Part shown: piece by piece, positions 24,321-35,637 of the stretch
How positions within the stretch are numbered: position 1 is the stretch's first letter
Layout: each line of letters begins with the position of its first letter
Assembly (NCBI GenBank): GCA_026008535.1
Contig: BRKX01000010.1
Span: forward strand, 749,001-813,000
Direction of reading: 5' to 3'
Source: Perilla frutescens
Taxonomy: Eukaryota; Streptophyta; Magnoliopsida; Lamiales; Lamiaceae
Length of the DNA stretch: 64,000 nucleotides
The notes under the pieces: generated by a model
Told to the model about the DNA's origin: nothing
What the model saw: the letters and a program-made list of their open reading frames with translations, nothing else
Databases searched by the model: none
Translations under genes and position numbers: made by a program

Positions 24321-25045
24321 GGATGATCTAGTGGTGGAGTAATGGTGTAGCTTAATCAAGATTGCAGAAGGCGCTAGTCGGGCGGTCGAGAGGGGCTAGC
24401 GCCTAGAGCACCTAGATGGGACCTAGGCAGATACTAGGCATTTTTTATTTTATATATTTCTTAACAGATTAAATATAAAAAAAAATTCATGTATAAATTC
24501 ATAAATCTAAACATTCCAAATAATATCAATTAAAGTTTAAATCATTTAAAATCCAAGATAAAACAAACATTGAAAGTTCAAATTATTCAAAGTTTATGAT
24601 AAAATAACATTCAAAGTTCAAACGAAACCCAATTCGAAAGAAATCAACATTCAAAGTTCAAACATGCAAATATTCCATGACACAATAACCATCCTATTCA
24701 TCTCCAACTTTATTAACCAAATCAATCGCATAATTTAATTTAGTTTTACGTAATTTAATTCCTTTTAGATGCTTTAGGAATTAGGAACTAGGAGCCCATT
24801 TAATAATTAATATATATTTTTTTAAATGAAATTCGGTTGCCTAGACGAAATTCGGCCGCGTAATCGCTGAACAATTCCGTCTAAGCGGTTAGTCTGCATA
24901 AGAGGGACGATTACAAAATTTTCGCTTTGGGAGGGTAGCACCGAGCACCTAGGGCCCGCCTAGGGCACATTCTGCAACACTGAGCTTAACTGAATGTTTT
25001 GAATTCAAATTTTACAAACACCGTAGTTGAGACTAACAGATAGTG
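24321..25045 (+). mobile_element. Decayed SINE split by the element at 24356-24982
   Basis: The left part carries box A (GATGATCTAGTGGTGGAG). The right part, starting at 24983, carries a diverged box B (TTGAATTCAAATTTTA) and a tail similar to other SINEs here. Removing the insertion and one copy of AGCTTAA restores a continuous SINE-like order. Confidence 0.55.
24356..24982. mobile_element. hAT-like non-autonomous element
   Basis: The ends are (CAAGA)TTGCAGAAGG and the inverse of TTCTGCAACACTG. The flanking direct repeat is AGCTTAA (24349-24355 and 24983-24989; seven of eight positions match if extended). The subterminal sequence is rich in GCGCCTAG and CCTAGG words. CAGTG-type ends with 7-8-bp duplications are typical of hAT elements. 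Confidence 0.7.
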
Positions 25046-26159
25046 ACTACAAATTACCGAATAAGGTATAATTTATTTAGGAAGAGACTCTTAAACACTG
25101 AAATAAAATAAAACTAACCACACTCACCAATACTTTAAGCATGATTGTTCTCAAACACGTAGTTCAATGCGACTAAAAAAGAAAGAAAAAGAATAGAGAA
25201 TGAAACATTAATTAAACATATGGGCCACAATAAATCCATGAACATCGGAAGGCCCACAAGAAAAACTAAGAAAAGCCCAAGAAGATGGCCCAGAATCAAT
25301 TTTCTTGTCCTCTTCCAAATCAAAATGAAAGAGTCAACGCTTGCTCAACAATTCCAAATTTCCCTCAAAAAAATAATTAAAAAAAAAGAATCCAAATTCG
25401 ATCAATTAAAAAAAAAGAATCCAAATTTGATGCCAGAATAGTAATTTTCTTTTAATATGTATTGATGCTATATTTAAAGTAATACTCTCCAAGCACTTTA
25501 CTAATGATTCATTGACCTTTATTTATTATAGTTTCATTAAAGCCATCGTTTACATCATATTAATAAATTTAAATAGAGTATACATTGACACACACAAAAA
25601 TAGAGTATGCGTCTAATATACGTACATGTAAATTGATAATTTATTTTAATTTTTTCTTGTCCCATACAAATCAGATCGAGCATAGGTCAAATTTAATAAT
25701 ATGATATAAAAGAAATCTTAAATTTGATTATAATTTAATTTTAGTAAAAAAAAGTTGTACAAGTAATCATAGTAATTAATTTAAAATAAACCAAATCTAT
25801 AAAATTTCCGAATAAAAGTGTTTGAAATATTATAATATTTAGTTCTTTTCATAATAATAATAATAATATAAAAAGGCAAAAACTTTCATGCACTAGGTGC
25901 AAATAAAATTTATTTGAGACAAATAGGTCAAAACGTGGGTCAACCTGCAAAAAAAAAAAAAATCGGCAAAATTAGTATCAACTGCAATACGAAAAAGTAT
26001 AACTCAAAATTTGAAAAGTATCATCTATATCATTAAAAAGTAAGGTGTCTGGTAGTTATCATATACTAGTTTATTTAGTTCAAATTGTGATTTTTTCCAT
26101 TTCAATTAATGTTTAGTGTTTAGAGATTCAGGGTTTTTTTTGGGTTTATGATTTTAAGG

Positions 26160-26560
26160 TTCAAAGTTTTTTTAGATGTTTATTTTGTGTTTTTAGGGGT
26201 TTATTTTGTATTTTTCAAAAGTTTATTTTATGCTTTTTAGGATTTGGGGGGAGGGGTTAGTGGTTTATTTTGTGTTTTTAGAGTTTTTTGGAGACTTTTT
26301 ATGAGTTTATTTTGTGTTTTTTAGGATTTATTAATTTCATTTTAGGATATAAATTTATATTCATTTCAAATAAATTAAATCAATTTATTTTAATTTTAAG
26401 ATTCACTAATTTTTTAGAGTTTTTTGGAGACTTTTTATGGGTTTATTTTGTGATTTTTAGAGTTTATTAATTCAATTTTAGGGTATAAATTTATATTCAT
26501 TTCAAATAAATTTAACCAATTTATTTTAATTTTAAGGTTCATTAGTTTTATTTTAGAGTA
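26160..26560 (+). repeat. ~130-bp direct repeats, T-rich
   Basis: Two close copies (about 26290-26417 and 26418-26540) share TTTTGGAGACTTTTTATG, AGGRTATAAATTTATATTC and the following AAATAAATT. Shorter GTTTATTTTGTGTTTTTAG units precede them from 26160. The open frame there is repeat-derived. Positions 25046-26100 contain no other supported feature. Confidence 0.75.
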
Positions 26561-26992
26561 TAAAATTTTGGGGAAAAAAACAAAAGGAAAAAAAAATAGA
26601 AAATCAAATAAAAAAAGGTAAAAAATCGCCCAGAAAAGAAAAAAATAAAAAATAAAAATAATGACAGGTACGTGACGCCCACACGCCTGCTGCAGATAGT
26701 CTTAAATAAGACCTTGTTCATGGAAGTCATGCTCATATAAAAATGGTTTTGACATTTTTTATAAACAAAATATAGATAAATTAGATAAAATATGGTTATA
26801 ATATCAAAATAAATAGAACGAAAATGAAAACAAAGATATTTTGTAGTGTTAACAGTAAAGAGGGCATGCGTGTTATTAATTAATAACATTAATAACTTAT
26901 TTGTATCTATTTTTTTTTTCCGAGCATACTTTATTCTAAAAAGAAATATTAGAGATGTATTTGACCATTTTCACCAATGTTATTGAATTTGA

Positions 26993-27207
26993 TACTCCCT
27001 TCGTCCCATTTTGATAGGCTAATTGGAGTTTTTCACAGGGATTAAAAAAAGTCTATTCATTTCGTTGATATTGAATTAATGCATAATGTAAACATATTAA
27101 ATAGGGGTATATATTAGTAAATTAGCTAAATATATATAGAAACATGCCTGTATATTGGGACATACCAAAAAGGAAAACAAGGTTATCAAAGTGGGACGGA
27201 GGGAGTA
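26993..27207. mobile_element. Stowaway MITE (CTCCCTTCGTCCCATTTTGATA ends)
   Basis: TA-flanked, 211 bp inside the TAs. The left end is CTCCCTTCGTCCCATTTTG and the right end is its inverse, ending AAAGTGGGACGGAGGGAG. It is a different subfamily from copies A-D and lies about 340 bp upstream of the HMGA start codon. Confidence 0.9.
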
Positions 27208-27550
27208 TTTGAGAAATATAATGAATGAGGTAGCTAATGATAGGCTAACATTTGAAAACAAAGGGCAAACTAGTAATTTCAGGTACCTAAACCAACTTTA
27301 TAATAGCTAACACAGACACATCAGCGATCCTTACACTACTGTTCTCAATCGCAGAGGACCGTTGGATCATAAACCAAAGGACAACAATCCCCAGCCGCTG
27401 ATGCACACTCACTCAACGCTCTCTCTCTCTCTCTCATTTTTTTATTTATTTATGAATTCCTTTTCTCCATCTCCGATCTACTTAAAATCACTCTCCTTCC
27501 CAAATTTATCGATCCAATTTCTGTAGCTCGATCAACTTAATTTAATCATT

Positions 27551-28221
27551 ATGGCCAGTGTTAGTGAAGAAGTGCAGAATCAGCTGGCTGAGGCTGAGCC
27601 ACCGCTGGCCGGCACTATGCCTCCGTATCCAGAGGTACGCGCCGCCGCGCACGGCGGACTTACTTTACCTTTTTTTTTTTTTTTTGCTTTCTCAGGCGGA
27701 TAGATATATAAGCTTTGAGTGATTTTTGGCAGATGATTCTGGCAGCAATCGAAGCATTGGGCGATCCCAACGGCTCAAACAAATCGTCAATCTCTAAGCA
27801 AATCGAAGCCACCTACGGCAGCCTTCCGCCGGCTCACTTCACGCTCCTCACTCACCACCTCAACCGGATGAAGTCGTCGGGCCACCTCATTTTCACCAAG
27901 AACAACTACCTCAAACCCGACGCCAACACCCCGCCGCGCCGCGGCCGCGGTCGCCCCCCCAAGCCCAAAACCCCTCTTCCGGCGGGATTCCTTCCGCCGC
28001 CTTCTCGCCCGCGCGGCCGCCCACCTAAATCTCGCGACCTAGACGCTCCTCCGCCTCCGCCCAAACCCGCTTCAACTGTCTCCGGGAGAAAACGTGGGCG
28101 CCCGCCCAAGGTCGCCGCCACTGCCCCTCCACCTCCACCTCCCTCCGCCGCAGGTCCGCCGCGTGGGCGCGGTAGGCCGCCGAAAGTGAAGGCCGCCGTT
28201 ACTGCACCTGTAGGAGCTTGA
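27551..28221 (+). CDS. HMGA: HMGA protein (H1/H5-type domain plus four AT-hooks)
   Basis: Two exons, 27551-27634 and 27733-28221, join in phase 0 (GAG|GTACGC, TTGGCAG|ATG) to 190 residues. Residues about 25-91 form a linker-histone-like winged-helix domain (MILAAIEALGDPNGSNKSSI, then HFTLLTHHLNRM). Four AT-hooks follow, each with the GRPPK core: 98-105, 120-127, 147-154 and 172-179, separated by Pro/Ala-rich linkers. These nuclear proteins bind the minor groove of AT-rich DNA and shape chromatin at promoters. The length and hook number fit plant HMGA rather than histone H1. The upstream leader contains a CT run (27418-27437). The AT-hook region is strongly GC-rich. Confidence 0.95.
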
Positions 28222-28502
28222 TTGGAGGAAAATTAAGTTGAAAGTTGTGTAGGAATTAGGCCTAATCTTCATTTGCTTTTAATTTTAATTTATGATGATA
28301 ATATGTGAGTTGGCTGTAAATTGAAAATTGAAACCACCCGTTTTAATTTTAAGGAAACACATTTGTTTTTCCAGTGTCACATTTCATTACATATATGATT
28401 ATAACATTCAGTTGCTGTCTATTTAATTTTTCCTCGAAAAAATCATATCTTTCAATTCGTATGCACTGATGTGATTTCTAATATTATTATTAACAAAGCT
28501 AA

Positions 28503-28503
<1 letters not shown>

Positions 28504-28547
<44 letters not shown>

Positions 28548-28548
28548 T
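28504..28548 (+). repeat. ATT microsatellite
   Basis: About 15 units of TTA downstream of HMGA. Confidence 0.95.
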
Positions 28549-28721
28549 ATTAGCAACGCCGCTTATGAAGATTTTACTCGATCCCAATTTTTATTTTAAT
28601 AATAAATTAAAGCACATAAATTAATACTCCCTCCTCTTTGATTTTCAATTTTATATAAGTGTTTTGGGACGAACATACATAAATTAATAAAGTAATCAAA
28701 TTATTTAATTTATTTTAACTC

Positions 28722-29113
28722 GGAGAATTTACATTTTGATACCTACATTTTGGACATTTTTTCAAAAATGATTCATTTTATTATTATTAGCAAAACAGTA
28801 CCCATTTTTTCAAATTTTTTGCAAATCTGATCTCGATCAAATTTTCAGCCTAGAATATCTATGTGGCATGCTCAACAAATTTATTTTATTTTTAGTTCAT
28901 AATTGACATGGAATATCCAGGTAATATTTTTTATTGAAGCAAAAAAGTCACGCAAGAATTCCGGCGTGCCACATAGATATTCTAGATTGGAAATTTGATC
29001 GAGGTCAGATTTGCAAATTTTTTGAAAAAGTGGGTACTGTTTTGCTAATAGTAATAAAGTGGGTCATTTTTGAAAAAGTGTCTAAAATGTAGGTATCAAA
29101 GTGTAAATTTCTT
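28722..29113. mobile_element. Mutator-like MITE with 9-bp target-site duplication
   Basis: Arms of about 145 bp (28722-28870 and the inverse at 28970-29113) match closely: GATACCTACATTTTGGACA against TGTCTAAAATGTAGGTATC, and GCAAAACAGTACCC against GGGTACTGTTTTGC. The flanking direct repeat TTTTAACTC occurs at 28713-28721 and 29114-29122. Long arms plus a 9-bp duplication indicate a Mutator relative. Positions 29123-30090 hold no supported feature. Confidence 0.85.
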
Positions 29114-30097
29114 TTTTAACTCAATAGTGAGTTAAAAAGTTTTAATTTTTATGGTTGTATGAAATCATTGATACTCATGGATGGAACTCTGCAATGTCCT
29201 TGCTTAATTATCATTCATGTCCTCTACAATTTTCTTTTTTTTTTTTTCGCTCCAAATTATTCAAAACTAATTTCAACATGAAACCAAGACTTAAAAAATG
29301 GTGGCTAAATAAAATTTCTATTCTTCATATTGATGTATGGTTTCCTTGTTGGTAATTCACAACTCTTGTCCAAACTAAATCTATTAATTGCATTGAATCA
29401 TTCAATGACAATTCATGTACATACATTTACATTAAATTTATCGTTCAATGATTAATAGGATGAGGGGATGGTTGACTATACTAAAATAAGGACAAATTGG
29501 ATAAAAGTGTGAAAATTTAACCTTCTCATATAGAATGATATTTTTTATGAAAGAAAAAAAAATGTTATAATAACACTTATATGGAAACGTTGGGAGCAAT
29601 TGTTAATTCATTAATTATATGTAAACTTACAAAATTCGTTTTTTTCTTTATTATTTTACATAGTTGTTTTTTAGGGGACAAACAAATAAAGCTCGAATGG
29701 TACAAACATGAAATTACAAACAAATAGGACTAAAACAACAATTCTTATTTCTTAAAGAAGATAGTGAAAAGAAGCAAGTAACACGCAATGCGTTAAAAAG
29801 GGAATTTCACCAACAATTAATATGTTCAATTTGAATTTTCAATGACGTACTATTTTTTAATAATCAATACGTTATACGTAGTACTAATTAATTATGATAA
29901 ATGAATATATATATTAAAAGACAACAAAGAAAACTTCATAACTCATCCTGACCTGAAAAGGCACGTAGTTGGAATAATCTTTTCTGCTGAATAATACTAG
30001 TATTTCATTTTTTGAGTTAAATAGTTGAAATAGAGATTTTGTTACATGTATATAATTAATAAATAATAGAAATAGAAGCTGTAATAGAGATTCCTTC

Positions 30098-30136
30098 TAT
30101 TATATTATATTATATTATATTATATTATATTATATT
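30098..30136 (+). repeat. TATAT microsatellite
   Basis: Eight or so units of a pentamer (TATAT/ATTAT). Confidence 0.9.
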
Positions 30137-30302
30137 AATATTCTATGTGAAAAGGGTATGAGCAACCAATGAAGTCACGACACGCACGTGATATGAGAAC
30201 TGAAAGTTGATTTTTTTTTTTTGGAAATAGATAGATGCTAAAATTTTAGCATTTATTTATTTTTCAGGAATTACAAGCGATCAGCTAAACTCATTTATTT
30301 AA

Positions 30303-30559
30303 TACTCCCTCCGTTTCACAATAAGTGTCATTCTAACACTTTAATTTTGTTTCACAAAAAATGTCATTCTACACAATTAAGATAAAAATTTCACATTTTT
30401 CTCAAATTTACCATCATTTAATGCATTCAAACAATCTGGTTTAATTCATTTAATGTATTCACATAAGGGTGTTTAAAGTAATTTAATTATCTAATTAATG
30501 CATTTATTAATATGTGTGCATTCATCTAGAATGACACTTATTCATAAACGGAGGGAGTA
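30303..30559. mobile_element. Stowaway MITE (CTCCCTCCGTTTCACAATAAG ends)
   Basis: TA-flanked. The left end reads CTCCCTCCGTTTCACAATAAG and the right end is the inverse, CTTATTCATAAACGGAGGGAG. The inner AGTGTCATTCTA and TAGAATGACACT also pair. Confidence 0.9.
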
Positions 30560-31059
30560 TTGATTAATTTAGTTTAATTAATAAGTTGTGAATGTGTTTG
30601 GATTGGTAATGTCTTTGTTGTAACTTGATTGGAAGGGAGGAATCATGAGATGGAATTCTATTTTTCTAATGAGAAAAACAAAACAAGAGATTCTTCTTCT
30701 TTCAAATGTTTTAGTTTAACTTAGCTAGGTTAAGGACAAGGTGATGCTTTTCTTTTTCTTTATGTATTATATGAAATAATTATTATTAATATTTGGTGGC
30801 TTTTGCTTTTATTTCATTTTTTTTAAAGAAAAGTGCATTGCCATTGGGACATGGTACATTATTACTGTTTGTTTGCTTTCTTAATTGGTTTTGGCATCTG
30901 TGTTTTTCCTTTGAATCAAATTACAGAAATTAATAGAAAAGGTTTGAAAAATATGTGGTTGTGTGAAGCATGTGATGCTTGAAATTAAATAGGGGTTTTT
31001 TTTATACGGCCATTTATATAGAATCACCACTATTCGTTGTCACATACATCCACTAATCT

Positions 31060-31405
31060 AAATTTGTGTGTGCTAATCGTGTGTCAAACCTCAATTTTTT
31101 TTTTGATTTTGTATAATTTTACATTATTATTTAGATTTATTCCATACAATTAGGGTTTATAATTATTTTTAATATTTAATTTTCATTTTTTAGTTAATAT
31201 AATTGATTTTTGGGGTTGATTATTCCAAACTTAGAATATATAATTTTTATTTTAATTTTAATTTTTAGCAATAAATATTAATTATGATTAGTTATAATAT
31301 AATAAATTTTATTTTTATAAAAAATATTATTAACAATGTATAATTTTAATGTTGGCATACGGTTGACACACATAAGTTGGGACTAGAGGTTCTCTACTCA
31401 TTTAT
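31060..31405 (-). mobile_element. MITE family R, copy R5
   Basis: Nearly collinear with R4, including ACATTATTATTTAG, GATTTTTGGGGTTGATTATT and the end GGGACTAGAGGTTCTCTACTC. Confidence 0.75.
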
Positions 31406-31462
31406 TGTTGCTAATATGCATGTTCTGTAGCATTATTACTTAAAATAAGATCAATAAATTAT

Positions 31463-31605
31463 TGAGGTAAATTTTTAAATTGTCATTTTGACTTAGTGAA
31501 AAATGTTTCTAGCCAATATTTTATATAAATAATTTTTTTTAAAAATTGGCTAAAAACATAATTTACTAAATGAAAAATGACTATTTTTTATATATTAACA
31601 CTAAA
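31463..31605. mobile_element. Compact hairpin element, arms as in 8998-9957
   Basis: The left arm (TTGTCATTTTGACTTAGTGAA, then TCTAGCCAATATT) is the inverse of the right arm (AAAATTGGCTAAAAACATAA, then TTTACTAAATGAAAAATGAC). The spacer is under 30 bp. Confidence 0.75.
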
Positions 31606-31933
31606 TTGTTTGTCTATTGTTACTTCATGGTAACCATTAAATTATAAGTCAATACTTTTGTTGATAGGTGTTGTTTAACTAATATTCTTGCATCACTACA
31701 CAAAAAATTAATGTGAAGTATCACTTTAATTGGAGCCGGAGGTCTTTTTATTTGATTCCAAGACAGTTAAAAGCTGCAAGTATGAATTAAACTATGAAAA
31801 AATCAGTTACACTGGATCAATCACTAATCTCAACTACATATTCATCTGTTCATCATCCTCTCTCTCTCTATCTATATATATATATATATATATATATAGT
31901 TAAATGGCAAGACTGGGGCTATACATATACTAA

Positions 31934-33757
31934 TTAATCTCTCATGGGACGCTTCCCATGGGGGTCTGATTTGGGGCTCCTAGCACCAGACATAGTTGCA
32001 CTCAATGTGGCGGTTCGTGTGGCTGTGGAGCCGAATGATTGAGATATGCCGGAGGCGGATGATGATCCAGACCTAGATGCAGATGCAATTGGTTGGCGTG
32101 GACGTGTATACCTGGTTCCAGGATGTCCAGGTCTGTCTGGTTCATCAAGAATGGCGGGCTTCCTCGACAGTATCAGAACGACACGACTCATGTTGGGCCT
32201 CGACTTTGGGTCGGACTGAACGCATAGCAGCCCTATCTGTATGCACATTGCCACCTGATGAGGATCTGCTGAAGACACTATTGCAGGATCCATAACTTCC
32301 AAACTCCTTTTCTCCTTGTAATGCTTGTACACCTGCATGCGCAGACAAACACAAATCATGATCCCATGAATTCATGCTTTAGCTCATGATGAAACAAGCT
32401 AAGGAAGAATTAGTCCTGACAAATCAAAGTCATGCTTAATTAGCTCAATACATTCACATAAACCAAAAAAAAAAAAAATGTTCTTACCCATTCAAGCAGG
32501 CTGCGACATTGGGGATCTTGGTTAAATCTAGAGTTTTTCTGTCCAGTTATAAGCTCAAGAACTACAACCCCAAAGCTGAATACATCTGCCTTTTCTGAAA
32601 GATGGCCATGAACAAGGTATTCTGGTGCCATGTAACCACTGGTATAAGATCATCACAAAATTAATTTCATATGTATATATGAAGCTAGCTAGTTGAATAG
32701 ATCAATAAACATCATATACCTATGACTATATCTAATATACATACTTTGTACCAGCAACACGGGTGTTAACATGTGTTTGATCTTCAGGATAGAGACGTGC
32801 CATGCCGAAATCAGATATCTTGGGAACCCACTTATCATCGAGGAGGATGTTGCTAGCCTTGATGTCCCGGTGTATGATCCGACAGTGAGCCTCTTCATGA
32901 AGATAAAGCAACCCCTTTGCAATGCCTGTTATCACATCGTACCTTCGCTTCCAATCAAGTTCATCTCGTCTATCAGAGTCTACCAGTGAAATTAAAGAAG
33001 AATACAGTAAGCTAAGAAAGAACACACACACACACACACACATTATAGTTATAGTATACAATTATATATATACATACTGAATAGAATCTTGTCGAGGCTC
33101 TGGTTTGCCACATATTGATAAACAAGCAGCTTCTCTGTTTCTGCAGCGTGGACGCAGTATCCCAACAAATTGACAACATTCCTGTGCTGCACACGTGCCA
33201 GCAGCTTCGACTCGCTCAGGAACTCCTTCTTCCCCTGCGATGACCTAAGCGACAGTTTCTTCACTGCTATTTCTCTTCCATCATTCAGTGTTCCCTGCCA
33301 ATCAATCCAATTCATAAATATTTATTTCCCAATCAAATTAATACCAATCAATTACAAATCATAGAATCTTAAATCTCAAATCTCAGATTAATGAAGAAGA
33401 ATTATACATTATTAACAATATACCTTGTAAACTGGGCCAAACCCCCCTTCCCCGAGCTTCAGGCTGGGATGGAAGTTGTTGGTTGCGGCAACTAGGGTTT
33501 CAAAAGGGAATTGCTTTTGCTCCTGCGCTGCAATCTTCTCCAAGTCCACTTCGTCTTCATCTAATAACAATTTCATCAAACCCACACCAACACCGATTAA
33601 TAAATAAAAACAATATCATCATCGATCGTCGATCCAAATTCAGAAACACAACAATAAACAATTAATTGATTGCGCTAATTATCATCATCAGCTCACCTTT
33701 AGTTGATTTGGAAGTGAAGTTGTTGATTAGGTTTTTGAGAGACTTGAATTTGAACAT
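31934..33757 (-). CDS. Cytoplasmic DUF26-type receptor-like kinase (CRK43-like)
   Basis: Six exons: 33697-33757, 33424-33560, 33078-33294, 32745-32979, 32488-32638 and 31934-32332. They close in frame to 399 residues. This is a Ser/Thr kinase of the cysteine-rich RLK group that lacks signal peptide, ectodomain and membrane segment, so it should act inside the cell, perhaps tethered near a receptor. Kinase marks: GEGGFGPVYKG across the exon 2/3 junction, Lys78 in IAVKKLS, His175-Arg-Asp177 in HRDIKASNILL, DFG at 195-197, and APEY in the activation segment (exon 5). All catalytic residues are present. The last 60 residues are Ser/Arg-rich and lie outside the kinase fold. I recall Arabidopsis At1g70740 as very similar, with the same gene neighbours. 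Confidence 0.93.
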
Positions 33758-34129
33758 CTCATTCTACCAGCTCCAGCTGCAGATCGATTCTTCAATTTTC
33801 TGATTCATCCAGATTAATTGCTAATTGCTAATGCTGTGGACGACGACTATTCATTATTCAGTGCGTATCCAAAAATACAACTCACAGGGAAAAAGCAACC
33901 GCGTTTTTGACTCATTCACCTGCCTGCTGAAAGCCTGCAGGCTGCAACCGCTAATGCTCTCTTCCAAATAATAATAATAATAATATATAATACAAATCAA
34001 TTGTGAGAATGAGGAACATTAAATATTCTTCCAAATTCTCGATCGTCATCATAGAATAGAATTCTATGAATCAGAACTACTCCCAGGTTTTCTATTCAAT
34101 TCTCAGGTTTCAACGTCTGACCTTGCCTT

Positions 34130-34228
34130 ATCGTCCATGGAATGATCTGGTGGAGCAGTGAGGTTGTTTGAAAAATCATGGATTCGAATTTGTTCAATAC
34201 CACATGTCGATGTATGAGTTAAAAAAAA
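34130..34228 (+). mobile_element. tRNA-derived SINE, second intact copy
   Basis: Box A is GAATGATCTGGTGGAGCAG and box B is GGATTCGAATTTG. The 3' part matches the 24022 copy (TTCAATACCACA). A 15-bp direct repeat, GTCTGACCTTGCCTT, flanks it (34115-34129 and 34229-34243). The tail is a short A run. Confidence 0.88.
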
Positions 34229-34258
34229 GTCTGACCTTGCCTTTTATTTATTTTATTA

Positions 34259-34715
34259 CTCCCTCTGTCCCGATTATAAAGTCGATTTTCTAGATTAAAA
34301 ATATTTATGAAAATAAGAAATTAAAGGTAAACTTTCAACTTTAACCTTATTTAATGAAAATTAATAAAACTTAAATTATAGCTCAACTTTAATGTATTAA
34401 TTTTTTGAAACAAAGAAAATATACAATTATTGAAATGCAAATACAATGAATATCAATAGAATTGATCAAATTCAAGTACATGCAAATTAATTAAGTTGGT
34501 CAATTTTAATTAATGTTTCTCATTTTTTGAAAAAATAACATTTAAGATTTATAATTTTCACAAACTTAAATGTTTAATTTTTTTTTAATTTCCAAAACCT
34601 AATAAGGGTATAATTGTAAATTTCTATTAAAAATAACACTACTTATAGTAATTGGACTATATAATCAGGACACCTCAAAATAGAAATGTGGACTATATAA
34701 TCGGGACGGAGGGAG
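34259..34715. mobile_element. Stowaway/mariner-type MITE with an empty-site duplicate nearby
   Basis: The left end is CTCCCTCTGTCCCGATTATAA and the right end is the inverse of CTCCCTCCGTCCCGATTATAT. TA flanks both sides (34257-34258 and 34716-34717). The sequence around it recurs without the element at 34796-34862. Confidence 0.92.
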
Positions 34716-34795
34716 TACTAAATAATGATATAATATGTGAAATTAAAAGTTATAAGGTCGGGTGCATGAGCAAAAAAAAAAAAAACAAAAAACTT

Positions 34796-34862
34796 TTGAC
34801 CTTGCCTTTTATTTATTTTATTACTAAATAATGATATAATATGTGAAATTAAAAGTTACAAG
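34796..34862 (+). repeat. Empty-site copy of the 34231-34775 locus
   Basis: GACCTTGCCTTTTATTTATT continues directly through TTATTACTAAATAATG, where the first copy has the MITE inserted at TA. The following AATATGTGAAATTAAAAGTTA also matches the first copy. Positions 34863-35637 contain otherwise only AT-rich sequence and ATC/GTC microsatellites (35335-35352 and 35405-35450). Confidence 0.85.
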
Positions 34863-35637
34863 GGGGTATTTTCTAATTAAAAAAATATAAATTAGATACC
34901 AATAATTTAGAATCAAATTATATTAAGTTTATTAACATAAACTATTTTATATATAGAAATGAATGACAAGTGATCTATCTTTGCGTTAAATTTCATGCAG
35001 GTTGAATTGTGTAGTTTCCTAAGTACAAACTCTTCGGATATGAAACATAATTTAAATTTGCATAAAATAAAAAAGAAAAAAACTTAAATTGATGATTAAT
35101 AATTTAGTATTAATTAAAATAACCTGATTGGGCAGTTATCTTGATTTAATAGGACTAGACTACCCGACATGGCTCGGCTTATGTTAATAAGCCTACATAG
35201 TCCTGATCTAGTTCTCGGGATAGGCCGACCTATTTATTAAATTAATTAAAATATTTTTTTTATAAAATTTATTAATACAATTTGTTAGTTATAATAAATA
35301 ATATATTTATATTTTAACAAGAAAGAAATATTCATCATCATCATCATCATCTTCACATGCAATTTTGCTATGATCGAGCCTAGTGCAGCAGCGGCAACTC
35401 CACTTCTTCATCATCGTCACTGTCGTCGTCGTCGTCATCATCATCATCTTTAATCTTTATTATTATATATAGTTTTCAACAAATTAAATATTCAATCCCA
35501 TTCCCCAGCAGTTGAAAGGGATAACAGATACAACACGAGTTCATGAACAAAACTTACTTACAAAAAACAATTTCCTGCGCTATCCTAACAAATTACATTC
35601 TATATATCATATACGCATGCTGCTTCTAATTCTAATT

